The notes under the pieces are model-generated. The model was not told the DNA's origin. It was given only the letters and a program-made list of their open reading frames with translations, and did not search any database. The translations under genes were made by a program, and so were the position numbers. From an uncultured Spirochaetota bacterium (lineage in GTDB: Bacteria > Spirochaetota > UBA4802 > UBA5550): a stretch of 63,588 nucleotides of DNA. The stretch spans positions 1-63,588 of the forward strand of contig CALMRZ010000088.1 in NCBI GenBank assembly GCA_937872225.1, written 5' to 3'. This document shows, piece after piece, positions 19,038 through 27,716 of this stretch (position 1 is its first letter; every line of letters starts with the position of its first letter).

Positions 19038-19053
19038 CGAGAGGCGGACAAAG

Positions 19054-19572
19054 ATGCGCAGAAGAAGAATGTACCGGACCTTTGCCGCTGCCCTGATGGC
19101 GGCGGCCGTGCTCCTGGGGCCGTCGCTCCGGTCAAAGCCGGATGAACCGATCCTGGTCTTGGGCTTTGACACGAAACTTCTCAATGACATCCAGGATCGG
19201 CTGCTCAGGGAAGCCGTCATGAAGGAGCTCAGCCTGTCCGGGTACCGCATCGTGCCGGTGATGGAGGTGGAATCCATCTTCCATGACGGCCGGGAGAGGC
19301 AGGTGCGGAAGCTCAAACGGGAAGAGATGAAAAGCCTCTGCGAAGAGATGAAGGCGGGCTATGCCTGTTGCGGCGCCATAGTTCCCGAGACCGCCAAGGC
19401 GGATGAGGAAATCAGGAGCGGCGTGAATTATCTCTGCACGATAACCCTGTATATAAGGGGAAAAAACAGGTTTGAAACCGTGACCACCAGGGCCGCCGGC
19501 GAGGATAATCTGTTCCGGTTCTATGGCGCTCTGTCGAAAAAGATCGTGGCTGAAATGAAGAAGCTGCTGTGA
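19054..19572 (+). CDS. Exported protein of unknown function
   Basis: From ATG 19054 (GAGAGG ribosome site) the protein is 172 residues. It has a positively charged start and a hydrophobic signal (MRRRRMYRTFAAALMAAAVL). The mature part PILVLGFDTKLLNDIQDRLL, followed by IVPVMEVESIF, resembles the fold of periplasmic proteins that reconstruct sums of factors, such as the start of the VWA protein at 61629. An in-frame start at 19012 would overlap the preceding gene and lacks a signal sequence. It begins 16 bases after the pyrophosphorylase gene. Confidence 0.65.
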   Translation: MRRRRMYRTFAAALMAAAVLLGPSLRSKPDEPILVLGFDTKLLNDIQDRLLREAVMKELSLSGYRIVPVMEVESIFHDGRERQVRKLKREEMKSLCEEMKAGYACCGAIVPETAKADEEIRSGVNYLCTITLYIRGKNRFETVTTRAAGEDNLFRFYGALSKKIVAEMKKLL

Positions 19573-19608
19573 CGCGGGGCTGTGCCGCAGTCTCACGCGT
19601 TATTCGTT

Positions 19609-19770
19609 TTATTTTCCAAGAATGAACATGTTGACCAGGAAATCGGTCTGTTTCGGGTCCAGGTCGAACTTCTGGGCCGCCTCTTCGATCAGCTTCGACT
19701 TGTTCGCCTTCGGGTCAGACTTCAGCTCGCCGCTTATGAAGCGGATCGCGTCTTCCATCGGTTTATCCAT
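19609..19770 (-). CDS. 53-residue helical protein downstream of a radical-SAM gene
   Basis: The ATG at 19770 has GGAG 9 bases upstream. The product begins MDKPMEDAIRFISGELKSDP, continues as two further helices (KSKLIEEAAQKFDLD and TDFLVNMFILGK) and then stops. The helical content and 36-base gap after the radical-SAM stop suggest co-expression with it. I do not recognise the family. It could be a small partner or substrate-like peptide, but nothing in the sequence proves that. Confidence 0.7.
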   Translation of the reverse strand: MDKPMEDAIRFISGELKSDPKANKSKLIEEAAQKFDLDPKQTDFLVNMFILGK

Positions 19771-19806
19771 GGCGTTTCTCCACTCTGTAATGAACTATGC
19801 CGTCGC

Positions 19807-20679
19807 CTACAATGCCCTCATGTATTCCGGCTTGAGCAGGTTTTCGTCTCTTTCCTTCAGCACATGGTCGAGCAGGTTCAGGACCTCTGCCTTCTGGTCC
19901 GGAAGGACCGCCCGGATGGGAAGGTAGTTCGACGCATGGTTCGACGTGAACAGGCACTGGTTGCTCACGTCCATGTTTTCCACTATGATCTTCAGCTCCT
20001 CAAGCAGGCCGAACTTGTCCGGAAGCTTGAACGTGCCGGACCGGTATGCCTGGTAGAGCTCCGTGTTGGGAAGGAGCATCACCGTGAGGGCCGAGGCGAA
20101 GTCCGGCGACATTTCGCCCAGGAGCTTCCCCGTATCGCGGGCGTGGTCCATGCTCATCTCCGTGCCGCCGATGCCCAGGAGCACGGTCTGGGACAGGAGG
20201 ATGCCCGATTCCTTGACCTTTGCCGCCGCCTCCTTCATGTTGACGGGGAAGGCGCCTTTTTTGATGCGCCGCAGCACCTCCTTGTTTCCCGATTCGATCC
20301 CCTGGTACATGATCCCGATGCCGGCCTCTTTCAGTTTCTTCAGCTCGGCCGGCGTTTTTTTTATTATTGCCTTGGTGTTGGCATACACGCCGATGCGCTC
20401 GACGCGGCGGTTCTTTTTCTTTATATAGGCGATGATATCAAGGAGCGTCGCCGTGGGCAGGATGAGGACGTCGCCGTCGGCGAGAAAGACGCGGTCAAAA
20501 CGGTACCGCGACGCCTCGTCAATGTCCCGCCTGATGGTTGCCATGTCCTTGACGCGGAATTTCTGTTCCTTGTATGTTCCGCAGAAGGTGCACATGTTGT
20601 GGGAGCACCCCACGGTGACCTGGATGATCATGCTGTATGCCTCGCTGGGAGGCCTGATGACGTGTCCCACGTAATCCAT
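19807..20679 (-). CDS. Radical-SAM protein (COG1032-like)
   Basis: The 290-residue protein has the cluster motif VGCSHNMCTFCGTYKEQKF with Cys-x4-Cys-x2-Cys spacing. Usual radical-SAM barrel features follow (RVFLADGDVLILPT, GIGIMYQGIESGNKEVL, SQTVLLGIGG). It begins HVIRPPSEAYSMIIQVT, nearly the same opening as the radical-SAM protein at 23631, so the two are paralogues. The substrate is unknown. A 53-residue gene follows directly. Confidence 0.85.
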   Translation of the reverse strand: MDYVGHVIRPPSEAYSMIIQVTVGCSHNMCTFCGTYKEQKFRVKDMATIRRDIDEASRYRFDRVFLADGDVLILPTATLLDIIAYIKKKNRRVERIGVYANTKAIIKKTPAELKKLKEAGIGIMYQGIESGNKEVLRRIKKGAFPVNMKEAAAKVKESGILLSQTVLLGIGGTEMSMDHARDTGKLLGEMSPDFASALTVMLLPNTELYQAYRSGTFKLPDKFGLLEELKIIVENMDVSNQCLFTSNHASNYLPIRAVLPDQKAEVLNLLDHVLKERDENLLKPEYMRAL

Positions 20680-20833
20680 GGTGTTAACCTTACCGTTTTT
20701 TCAATATCCGCGCATTATTCAATTGAGCGACCGCTTCGCTCGCGATGACGGACATAATTAATAACCTATGATGTTTCTCAACCTGTTCCGGTTACACCTT
20801 TTCGGGAGGGGATATTTTTAGCAATAATAATTT

Positions 20834-21478
20834 CTATTTCCCTTGTGCGTCGGGTCCCCATAATATCTTGTGCAGCTGAAGGTTGAGCCGTACCGGGAGA
20901 CGGTCCCTGATGATCAGGTCCGCCAGCTCAGTCCCGCCCATAACGCCGGAGACGGGCGAAAAGTTGATGGTTACCCCTTTGTTCAGAAGATATTTGCCGA
21001 GGAAGTCCTTTGAGAAGTCATAATCGGCCGGATCCGATATCACGAACTTAATCTCGTCCCTGTCGGTGAGATACTTGAGGTTCCGCGTTTCGAAAGAATC
21101 GGACTCGCCGCTGGAGGGTGTTTTTACATCAACGATTTTACGCACTTTCTCCGGCACGTCTTTCAGGAGTATGCTTCCGTTCGTTTCAACCTGGCATTTC
21201 CATCCGCTCTCGAGTATCAGCTTCATCAGGGGGATGGCGGCGGCCTGGAGCATCGGTTCGCCGCCCGTCACGGTCACATGGTCCGCCGAGGGGTACTGCT
21301 CCAGCTCGCGCATGATGTCATCCAGTTCCATGACGGTGCCGTTCTCCCGGGCATGCCTGGTGTCGCAATACGCACAGTCGAGATTGCATCCGGTGAGACG
21401 CACGAAGGCCGAGGGAAGCCCCGCGGTCACGGTCTCGCCCTGGATGGAATAGAATATTTCATTCACCGTGAGGTTCAT
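20834..21478 (-). CDS. queE: 7-carboxy-7-deazaguanine synthase
   Basis: The 214-residue radical-SAM enzyme makes 7-carboxy-7-deazaguanine in queuosine synthesis. It begins LTVNEIFYSIQGETVTAGLP, the QueE N-terminal signature, and has the cluster motif TGCNLDCAYCDTRHA (Cys-x3-Cys-x2-Cys), then VTVTGGEPMLQ. Its length is normal for the family. No queC, queD or queF is nearby. It ends 155 bases from the start of the upstream radical-SAM gene on the same strand. Confidence 0.92.
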   Translation of the reverse strand: MNLTVNEIFYSIQGETVTAGLPSAFVRLTGCNLDCAYCDTRHARENGTVMELDDIMRELEQYPSADHVTVTGGEPMLQAAAIPLMKLILESGWKCQVETNGSILLKDVPEKVRKIVDVKTPSSGESDSFETRNLKYLTDRDEIKFVISDPADYDFSKDFLGKYLLNKGVTINFSPVSGVMGGTELADLIIRDRLPVRLNLQLHKILWGPDAQGK

Positions 21479-21626
21479 GGAACAACTATACCATACAAGG
21501 AAAATAAGTCAATGGGCATTTTTTCTACGTGCTGAGCGATGGCCAGAGGCTTGGAGTTTCACAATGGCCACCGGGTCACATTGGAATGTGGGGAATGCGG
21601 AGCTCTCTCCTGAATGACGACAGCAA

Positions 21627-22070
21627 TCATGCTTCTTTTCCCCTTGCTCCTGAAATAATAAAAAAAATTCCGGCAACAAGCAGGATCCCGCAGAGCGCGT
21701 AAATGGCGATATAGGTGGCCCTGTCATGACTCTCCGAGTCAATAAAGGCTGTTTCGGGGTTTTCCCTGCTGTATCGTACCCTGACCGTCTGACCGGCGTA
21801 AAATGCCCCGCAGGAATAACAACCGTAGGGTGAAAAGGTATGTCCGCGCCCCGCGTCATCCTTGAATGAAATGTCCGCGTAACAGCACCGGGCCCTGTTG
21901 CGCAAAGTTTCCCGTAACTGGACCACGGTCCCGGTTGTTCGGGCTGATTTCTCTTTCCATTCCCTGTCGGCAGCGGGCATTATTGTCAATGCTGCGTAAA
22001 GCATATAGCCGGCCAGCGGGACAGCCACGGCACCTGCAATGATTTTCCACCAAACAATTGTCTTTTTCAT
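21627..22070 (-). CDS. DUF3592 membrane protein
   Basis: The 147-residue protein has an N-terminal membrane segment (IIAGAVAVPLAGYMLYAALTI), an extracytoplasmic part with ARTTGTVVQLRETLRN and FYAGQTVRVRYSRENPE, and a C-terminal membrane segment. GxV and GxxVxVxY motifs with this layout are the DUF3592 pattern. Four Cys in CCYADIS and GCYSCGAF may form disulfides. Function is unknown. The start at 22070 is the more likely of two in-frame starts (22100 lacks a hydrophobic context). Confidence 0.75.
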   Translation of the reverse strand: MKKTIVWWKIIAGAVAVPLAGYMLYAALTIMPAADREWKEKSARTTGTVVQLRETLRNRARCCYADISFKDDAGRGHTFSPYGCYSCGAFYAGQTVRVRYSRENPETAFIDSESHDRATYIAIYALCGILLVAGIFFIISGARGKEA

Positions 22071-22325
22071 CGCCACTCCCGCATTACATGAACTACCCAA
22101 AAGGAATCGACGCCATCCTGGAGACCGGATTAAGGCGCACAGCGGTACTTATCTGAACTGAAACATTAAATATGTCAACAGTAAAAGTTCCCGCCGGTGG
22201 CCATGTTGCCCGCGGAAGATGATGAATTCCGAATGAGGCACGTAACCGGCTCATTCTGGGATAAAACTATTTACATTAATTTCGTTTTTCAATATATTGA
22301 CAATGATGAAAAGCAGGGATGTGTC

Positions 22326-22571
22326 ATGACCGGCGGTATCAGGCTCAGGGTCACATGTTATGAGGGAAGCAGGGCCAATGAGCGGCCGATACGCTTTCTC
22401 CTGGGAGAAAAGCAGTATGCTGTAACGGACGTCATCGACCGCTGGTACGGGCCGGATTACCTCTATTTCAAGGTCCGGGCCGATGACGGCAACATCTATA
22501 TACTGCGCTGTGATGAAATAAACGATGAATGGGAGCTGGAGCTGTTTCAAAAGTCAGGGGAGTCTTCATGA
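22326..22571 (+). CDS. Small conserved hypothetical protein
   Basis: From ATG 22326 (AGGGA ribosome site) the product is 81 residues. It reads as a compact beta-rich domain: RPIRFLLGEKQYAVTDVIDR, WYGPDYLYFKVRADDG, YILRCDEINDEWELE. I recognise this only as a small widespread hypothetical type. Its stop overlaps the next start by four bases (ATGA), so it is translationally linked to the carotenoid-synthesis-like membrane protein. An open frame extends to 22197 but has no protein-like character. Confidence 0.75.
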   Translation: MTGGIRLRVTCYEGSRANERPIRFLLGEKQYAVTDVIDRWYGPDYLYFKVRADDGNIYILRCDEINDEWELELFQKSGESS

Positions 22572-23644
22572 ATCGAATCAAACTGATAATTGCCGAGATA
22601 TGGAAACATCTTCCGGCCTGGTTTGTCTTTTATATAACCACCTATACCCTGTTCGGGTATATTGCCCTGCTGAAGCATCCCCGCCCCGATTATGCCATGA
22701 CCTTTCTGTTCCCCTACGGGCTTTTCCTGTTTTATTATTATGCGCGATTGAAGGCTGATAGCAGCCTTGAGGCGAAGAGCAGGGTGCGGAATTACCTTGT
22801 CATAGCCGGCATCACCTCGGCCATTCTCGCCGTGGCTGTTGCCGCTGCCAGGCCGGTACGGCTTGGACCGGACTGGCCGTCGCACTTTGACAGGGCCGTC
22901 ACGTACTACGAGATATCCAACATCCTCTGGACACTGCTCATCGCCGGCCACTGCCTTGCGTTCCAGGGTTGGAGGAAATTCCTTCTTTTCTTCGGCGTTG
23001 CCTTCCTCTACGGCATGATCCTGGAAAGCTCCGGCGTGACCATGGGCTTTTTCTTCGAGGACCATTATCACCTGTATATTCCCGGTTTCAGCGCGCCGGT
23101 TGCCACCATGTTCGGATGGAGCACGGTATTCTATCCCTGCGTATTCATTCTGGAGGGTATCCGCGGGGGGATTCCCCGGATCCGGAACAGGTCCTTCGCC
23201 TGGCAGGGATTCTTTGTCGCCATAGTCGCGGTATTGTTTGATTCTCTCATTGACCCCTTTGCCACCGATTTCGGACTCTGGACCTGGAACAGGGCGTACA
23301 ACCATCAGAACAGCTTCTACTGGTTCGGGGTGCCCCTGGCGAATTTCGTGTCGTGGTTCACGGCGGTTTTCACCTTTGGTGCCGCGTACTACTACTTCGA
23401 GCTGAAGAAAACAGGATGGGAGCAGATGAAGAGGAATGCGGCCATGCTCTGTTCGCTTCCCCTTGTCCTGCTCGCGGCGGGGATAATCGAGTTTTCCTCC
23501 CTGGGGCTTATCGAGGGCTTTCATGGCCCCAGCTGGACCATCCTGAAGCAGTATGTCCGGGACGGCATGCCCCTGACCAGGCCGCCCATCAAGGGAAAGA
23601 TGCAGGAATCTCATTGTGAAGGAGAACAAGATGTCATGTTTTGA
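22568..23644 (+). CDS. Membrane protein related to the carotenoid synthesis family (DUF422/CruF-like)
   Basis: The 358-residue protein has about nine membrane segments. It matches the DUF422 pattern: FLYGMILESSGVTMGFFFEDHYHL, then DSLIDPFATDFGLWTWN and FYWFGVPLANFVSWF. Known relatives (CruF) hydrate carotenoid ends, but no other carotenoid gene is in the window, so the function here is uncertain. The ATG at 22568 overlaps the preceding stop. The gene overlaps the following radical-SAM gene by 14 bases, so all three are probably one operon. Confidence 0.78.
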   Translation: MNRIKLIIAEIWKHLPAWFVFYITTYTLFGYIALLKHPRPDYAMTFLFPYGLFLFYYYARLKADSSLEAKSRVRNYLVIAGITSAILAVAVAAARPVRLGPDWPSHFDRAVTYYEISNILWTLLIAGHCLAFQGWRKFLLFFGVAFLYGMILESSGVTMGFFFEDHYHLYIPGFSAPVATMFGWSTVFYPCVFILEGIRGGIPRIRNRSFAWQGFFVAIVAVLFDSLIDPFATDFGLWTWNRAYNHQNSFYWFGVPLANFVSWFTAVFTFGAAYYYFELKKTGWEQMKRNAAMLCSLPLVLLAAGIIEFSSLGLIEGFHGPSWTILKQYVRDGMPLTRPPIKGKMQESHCEGEQDVMF

Positions 23645-24773
23645 ATTGGGACCCATCAGGCCGCCCAGCGAGGCCCAGAGCATTCTGCTGAGACTGACCC
23701 GCAACTGCCACTGGAACAAGTGCGCCTTCTGCCCGGTCTATAAAAATCAGCAGTTCTCCATGCGGAAGGCGGATGAGATACGGCGGGATATTGACGTGAT
23801 GTCAGGTATCGCGGATACGATTTACCGCGAGCTGAACCGGCGCTATCCGGACCGGAAGGACAATTCGCCGGTGGTGCACGTGATCAAGGATATCGATTTC
23901 GGCGAAGGAGTCGACCAGGGGTGCGCGCGGCAGGTGGCCTTCTGGATCTACCATGGCATGAAGAGCCTCTTTCTCCAGGATGCCGACGCCCTGGTTCTCC
24001 GGACCGGTGACCTGCTGGAGATCCTGAATTACGTGAGGGAAAAGTTCCCGACCATAGAAAGGATCACCACCTATTCGCGGGCCCAGACCATCAGCCGCAA
24101 AACCCCGGAGGAGTTGCGGGCCCTCAGGCAGGCCGGGCTGAACCGGATCCATATCGGCATGGAGACCGGCGCCGACGAGGTCCTTGCCCTGGTCAACAAG
24201 GGGGTGACCCAGGAGGAGCAGATCCGCGCGGGAAGGAACGTGGTGGACGCCGGCTTCGAGCTTTCGCAATATTTCATGCCGGGCCTGGGCGGGCAGGAGT
24301 TTACCGCCGAGAATGCCGTTGAATCCGCGAAGGTCCTGAGCCGGGTGAATCCCACCTTTATCAGGATTCGCAGCACGATACCGGTGCCCGGCACGCCGCT
24401 CCATGACATGATGGAACAGGGCAAATGGACGACCCTCACTGAAGAAGAAAAAGTCCGGGAGATCCGCCTCTTCATTGAAAAGCTGGAGGGGATCACCAGC
24501 ACCGTGCAGAGCGACCATATCATGAACCTGCTGGAGGACGTTGAAGGGACCCTCCCCGGCGACAAGGACCGGATGCTGAAGGTCATTGACTCGTTCCTCG
24601 AGATGGGCCTTGACGACAGAGAATCCTTTACCGTGGGGAGGAGGATCGGGCGGTACCGGTATCTGTCTGATTATGTCCAGTTGTTTGAGGTGGAGAACAT
24701 CAAGCGGGAAATAATCAGGCAGTACGGTTCTATCGACAGGGGAATACTGGAAATCCTTACAAATTTCATATAG
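23631..24773 (+). CDS. Radical-SAM protein, paralogue of the 19807 gene
   Basis: The 380-residue protein opens with GPIRPPSEAQSILLRLTRNC and the cluster motif CHWNKCAFCPVYKNQQF (Cys-x4-Cys-x2-Cys). Barrel motifs follow: SLFLQDADALVLRTGD, RIHIGMETGADEVLALVNKG and YFMPGLGGQE. Its C-terminal part is longer than in the 19807 paralogue. The ATG at 23631 has AAGGAG upstream and lies inside the end of the previous gene. It is fused by overlap to the DUF422 gene, suggesting a lipid, quinone or carotenoid substrate, which is an inference. Confidence 0.85.
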   Translation: MSCFELGPIRPPSEAQSILLRLTRNCHWNKCAFCPVYKNQQFSMRKADEIRRDIDVMSGIADTIYRELNRRYPDRKDNSPVVHVIKDIDFGEGVDQGCARQVAFWIYHGMKSLFLQDADALVLRTGDLLEILNYVREKFPTIERITTYSRAQTISRKTPEELRALRQAGLNRIHIGMETGADEVLALVNKGVTQEEQIRAGRNVVDAGFELSQYFMPGLGGQEFTAENAVESAKVLSRVNPTFIRIRSTIPVPGTPLHDMMEQGKWTTLTEEEKVREIRLFIEKLEGITSTVQSDHIMNLLEDVEGTLPGDKDRMLKVIDSFLEMGLDDRESFTVGRRIGRYRYLSDYVQLFEVENIKREIIRQYGSIDRGILEILTNFI

Positions 24774-24821
24774 CGGCTTCGCCGGGCGCCATAAATTAAT
24801 TCACCGGGGCACTATTTGCTC

Positions 24822-24851
24822 TTGACATATTAACGAGACTCTGTCTATTTT
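24822..24851 (+). promoter_or_regulatory. Promoter of the STAS gene
   Basis: TTGACA (24822-24827), 18 bases, then TATTTT (24846-24851). It lies 51 bases before the ATG at 24903. Confidence 0.55.
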
Positions 24852-24902
24852 TTTATACCGGCATTATCAACAGTCGATGTATTCTGCTCCGCGTGGAATG
24901 GT

Positions 24903-25244
24903 ATGAAGATAAAAACCAGCGTTGAAAATTCAATAGCCGTCATCGAGATTGAGGGATCCCTTTCTTCAGACATGAAGTTTGATTTTGACAATGAAATCAG
25001 CCGGTACGTGAGCCAGCCGGTCCATATCATCCTCGACCTCTCGAAGGTCGCCTTTGTCGACAGCGCCGCCCTCGGCTCGATCATCAAGTTCTATTCCGTG
25101 CTCCGGAAGAACGGCAGGCACCTGCTTCTCTCCAGCATCAACCAGAAGATATACGACGTATTCCGGCTGACGGGGATAACCAGGCAGATAAAAATATTCG
25201 AGTCCCTTCAGAACGCATTGGATTACATTCGCGAAAACAGCTGA
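24903..25244 (+). CDS. STAS-domain anti-sigma-factor antagonist
   Basis: The 113-residue protein is a single STAS domain. Strand VENSIAVIEIEGSLSS is followed by HIILDLSKVAFVDSAALGS, in which the Ser of VDSAALG is the expected phosphorylation site. A helix KFYSVLRKNGRHLLL follows. Such proteins release a partner by binding an anti-sigma factor or similar kinase. No partner kinase or phosphatase is in the window. It is followed 26 bases later by pth. Confidence 0.9.
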   Translation: MKIKTSVENSIAVIEIEGSLSSDMKFDFDNEISRYVSQPVHIILDLSKVAFVDSAALGSIIKFYSVLRKNGRHLLLSSINQKIYDVFRLTGITRQIKIFESLQNALDYIRENS

Positions 25245-25270
25245 TCTGCCCCGGAATGGAGAATACCGAA

Positions 25271-25804
25271 ATGTTCGTTGTCGCCTGCCTTGGAAATCCG
25301 GGTAAAAAATATGCTACAAACAGGCATAATATCGGCTTCCTGCTGGGCGAGTATATAGCCGGCTTGTACCGGATCTCCCTGGCCGCCTCTTCCTTCAGCG
25401 CCCTTGCGGGCAAGGGAACCATGGAGGGCCGCGACGTGCTGATCGTGATGCCCCAGACGTACATGAACAACAGCGGCGGCCCGGTCCGTAAGGCCGTCGA
25501 CTTTTACAAGGTGCCTCCGGAACGGCTCGTCGTGGTCCACGATGACATCGAGCTCCCCTTCTGCCAGTTCCGGTCGAAGTTCGGGGGAGGCCACAAGGGC
25601 CAGAACGGCGTCAGGTCCATCATCCAGGAACTGGGCACCCCGGATTTTTACCGCATACGATTCGGCGTGGGAAGGCCGGAAAATCCCGATGTGGCGGTGG
25701 CGGACCATGTGCTTTCGAATTTTACCGGCGACGAACTGGAACGCATCCGGGAGGCCGCGCCTTCGGTCGCGGAAATGCTGATCGCGATACTTACAGCCCA
25801 GTGA
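25271..25804 (+). CDS. pth: Peptidyl-tRNA hydrolase
   Basis: The 177-residue enzyme frees tRNA from peptidyl-tRNA that has dropped off the ribosome. Signatures are FVVACLGNPGKKYATNRHNIGF (Asn and catalytic His of the N-terminal loop), then PQTYMNNSGGPV, VHDDIELPF and GGGHKGQNGVRSII. Catalytic His and Asp (VHDD) are present. The start at 25271, with GGAG 9 bases upstream, gives the usual N-terminus. An alternative start at 25256 adds five residues. It follows the STAS gene and precedes xpaC. Confidence 0.94.
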   Translation: MFVVACLGNPGKKYATNRHNIGFLLGEYIAGLYRISLAASSFSALAGKGTMEGRDVLIVMPQTYMNNSGGPVRKAVDFYKVPPERLVVVHDDIELPFCQFRSKFGGGHKGQNGVRSIIQELGTPDFYRIRFGVGRPENPDVAVADHVLSNFTGDELERIREAAPSVAEMLIAILTAQ

Positions 25805-25822
25805 CAACGGGGAGGATTGTCC

Positions 25823-26419
25823 GTGAAAAGGTTTTTCATTCTCTTTCTTGCCGGCACGGCGATATTCGCCGCATGCTGGCAGTTCACCGTCCTCGGGTTT
25901 CTCCTTTCGTCCGTGGCGGGGGCCACCGGCATGATGCTCCTGGGGTCGGCACTGAAGCTGTATGACCGGATGAGGCGAAAGCGGGCGGAGGACCGTCCGG
26001 CCCCGGAAAAAGCGGCAGGGGAGCTGGTCAGGGACGGCATGGAAAAGCTCCGCCAGATCAGCAACACCACGCGGATGGTCCAGAGCAACGAGGTCGCCGC
26101 CAGGATCAGGGATATCTGCAAGGTGGGAGTGGAAATCTTCGACTATATCAAGAAAAATCCGGGCAAGATCAACAAGGTGAGGCAGTTCACCAACTACTAC
26201 CTGGACGCGACCAAGAAGATCATCGAGCAGTACGTTGAACTGTCAGGCAGGCGCGGCAGGACACCGGAAATCGAACAGGCGTTGCAGAAGGTAGAAGGGA
26301 TGCTGGATCTGATCAAGCAGACCTTTGACCGGCAGATGGCGAACCTCCTGGAGGACAATCTGCTGGACATAAACACGGAGCTCACGGTTTTAAAGAACAC
26401 AATGAAGATGGAAGGATAG
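25823..26419 (+). CDS. XpaC-like membrane protein
   Basis: The 198-residue protein has an N-terminal hydrophobic hairpin (FFILFLAGTAIFAACW and VLGFLLSSVAGATGMMLLGS) and a long helical cytoplasmic part with NTTRMVQSNEVAARIRDICK. This layout, and the direct neighbour telA, match the XpaC (bromo-chloroindolyl phosphate hydrolysis) family, which occurs next to TelA in many genomes. The exact role is unclear. GTG 25823 is chosen because GGGGAGG lies 8 bases upstream; TTG 25817 is too close. Confidence 0.78.
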   Translation: MKRFFILFLAGTAIFAACWQFTVLGFLLSSVAGATGMMLLGSALKLYDRMRRKRAEDRPAPEKAAGELVRDGMEKLRQISNTTRMVQSNEVAARIRDICKVGVEIFDYIKKNPGKINKVRQFTNYYLDATKKIIEQYVELSGRRGRTPEIEQALQKVEGMLDLIKQTFDRQMANLLEDNLLDINTELTVLKNTMKMEG

Positions 26420-26440
26420 CGGCCGATAGGCTCACCTCGG

Positions 26441-26529
26441 AACACCCCCCAAACCCCCCGGAGGGGGGCTTTTAGGGTTAGCTCTAATTCAATAAGTCCC
26501 CCTCTGGGGGATTTAGGGGGCTTTTAGGA
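26441..26529. repeat. C-rich intergenic repeat, copies B and C
   Basis: The xpaC-telA gap holds two G/C-block units. Copy B (26529-26506, minus strand) reads TCCTAAAAGCCCCCTAAATC plus CCCC, matching 8307-8330 at 23 of 24 positions. Copy C (about 26478-26441) has CCCTAAAAGCCCCC and then a C6/G6 hairpin. The units lie inside a probable operon and are not coding. Confidence 0.6.
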
Positions 26530-26591
26530 CTGCTCCATCGACTGGTTTAAATAATGATTGAATTTCAAATTTGAGAAAAAAGGAGGATGCC

Positions 26592-27716
26592 ATGGATTTG
26601 CAGAAAGTGGACGCCCAGGCGGCGCAACCGGTTGAAGTGAAGGAGCTTACGCTGGCCGACCTCAAGGACGATGAAAAAAAGAAGGTCGAGCAGATACAGA
26701 AAGAGCTGGACCTGGACAATTCCCAGAGCGTAATCCAGTTCGGCGTCGGGTCCCAGAGCGGTATCTCCAATTTTTCGGACACCATCCTGGGCGAGATCAG
26801 GGCCCGGGACAGCGGCTATGTCGGGAACATCCTCACCGACCTGATGCTCAAGGTGAAGAGCCTTGACGTGGGCGACCTGTCGGCGGGAGAGAGCGGCCTG
26901 TCAAAGATCCCGATCATCGGCAGCCTCGTCAGCAGCGCCAAGAAATCCTTCGCCAGCTTCGAGAAGCTTTCGGAGCAGATCGAGAAGATCGTCGACGAGC
27001 TCACCAAGGCCCGGATGCAGCTCCTGAAGGACATTACCATGTTTGATTCCCTCTACGATAAGAACATCCAGTACATCCGGGAGCTTGACCTGTACATTTT
27101 GGCGGGGAAGCTGAAGCTGAAGGAGATCGGGGAGAAGATCATTCCGGAACTGAAGGCCAAAGCCGACCAGACGAAGGACACCCTGGACGCCCAGAAGGTG
27201 CAGGACATGACCCAGGCCCAGAACAGGCTTGAGAAAAAGATATATGACCTCCAGCTCTCGCGCATGGTCGCGCTGCAGACAAATCCCCAGGTGCGGCTCA
27301 TCCAGAGCGGGGACCAGGTGCTGGTGGAAAAGATCCAGAGCTCGATCCTGAACACGATCCCCCTGTGGAAAAACCAGGTGGTCATTGCCATCGGCATCGT
27401 CCGCCAGAAGAAGGCTCTGGAGGCGCAGACGGCGGTCTCCAAGACCACCAATGAGCTGCTGCAGAAGAACGCCGAGATGCTGAAGGCGGGGACCGTTGAG
27501 GTGGCCCGGGAATCCGAGAGGGGCATCGTGGAGATGGAGACCCTGAAGAAGGTCCATGATAACCTGATATCCACCATTGAAGAGACCCTGAAGATCCAGC
27601 AGGAGGGGAAGGCGAAGCGGCAGCAGGCGGAAGGCGAGCTGGCCAAGCTCGAGAGCGAGCTGAAGACCAAGCTGAAAGAGGCCGGTTCGTCCCCTGCTGG
27701 GATGAAGTTGACTTAG
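26592..27716 (+). CDS. telA: TelA-like toxic anion resistance family protein
   Basis: The 374-residue protein is almost wholly helical and matches the TelA layout. An N-terminal acidic linker is followed by SGYVGNILTDLMLKVKSLDVGDL, then long coiled-coil stretches (IYDLQLSRMVALQTNPQVRL, VQDMTQAQNRLEKKI) ending near 374. TelA relatives are linked to tellurite and membrane-stress tolerance and pair with XpaC, its neighbour here. ATG 26592 is chosen because AAAGGAGG lies 7 bases upstream. Confidence 0.88.
   Translation: MDLQKVDAQAAQPVEVKELTLADLKDDEKKKVEQIQKELDLDNSQSVIQFGVGSQSGISNFSDTILGEIRARDSGYVGNILTDLMLKVKSLDVGDLSAGESGLSKIPIIGSLVSSAKKSFASFEKLSEQIEKIVDELTKARMQLLKDITMFDSLYDKNIQYIRELDLYILAGKLKLKEIGEKIIPELKAKADQTKDTLDAQKVQDMTQAQNRLEKKIYDLQLSRMVALQTNPQVRLIQSGDQVLVEKIQSSILNTIPLWKNQVVIAIGIVRQKKALEAQTAVSKTTNELLQKNAEMLKAGTVEVARESERGIVEMETLKKVHDNLISTIEETLKIQQEGKAKRQQAEGELAKLESELKTKLKEAGSSPAGMKLT

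Noticed and set aside
20715-20750. Possible REP-type repeat (GAGCGA...TCGCTC)
   Set aside because: Only one short copy is in the window, so it cannot be told from chance.
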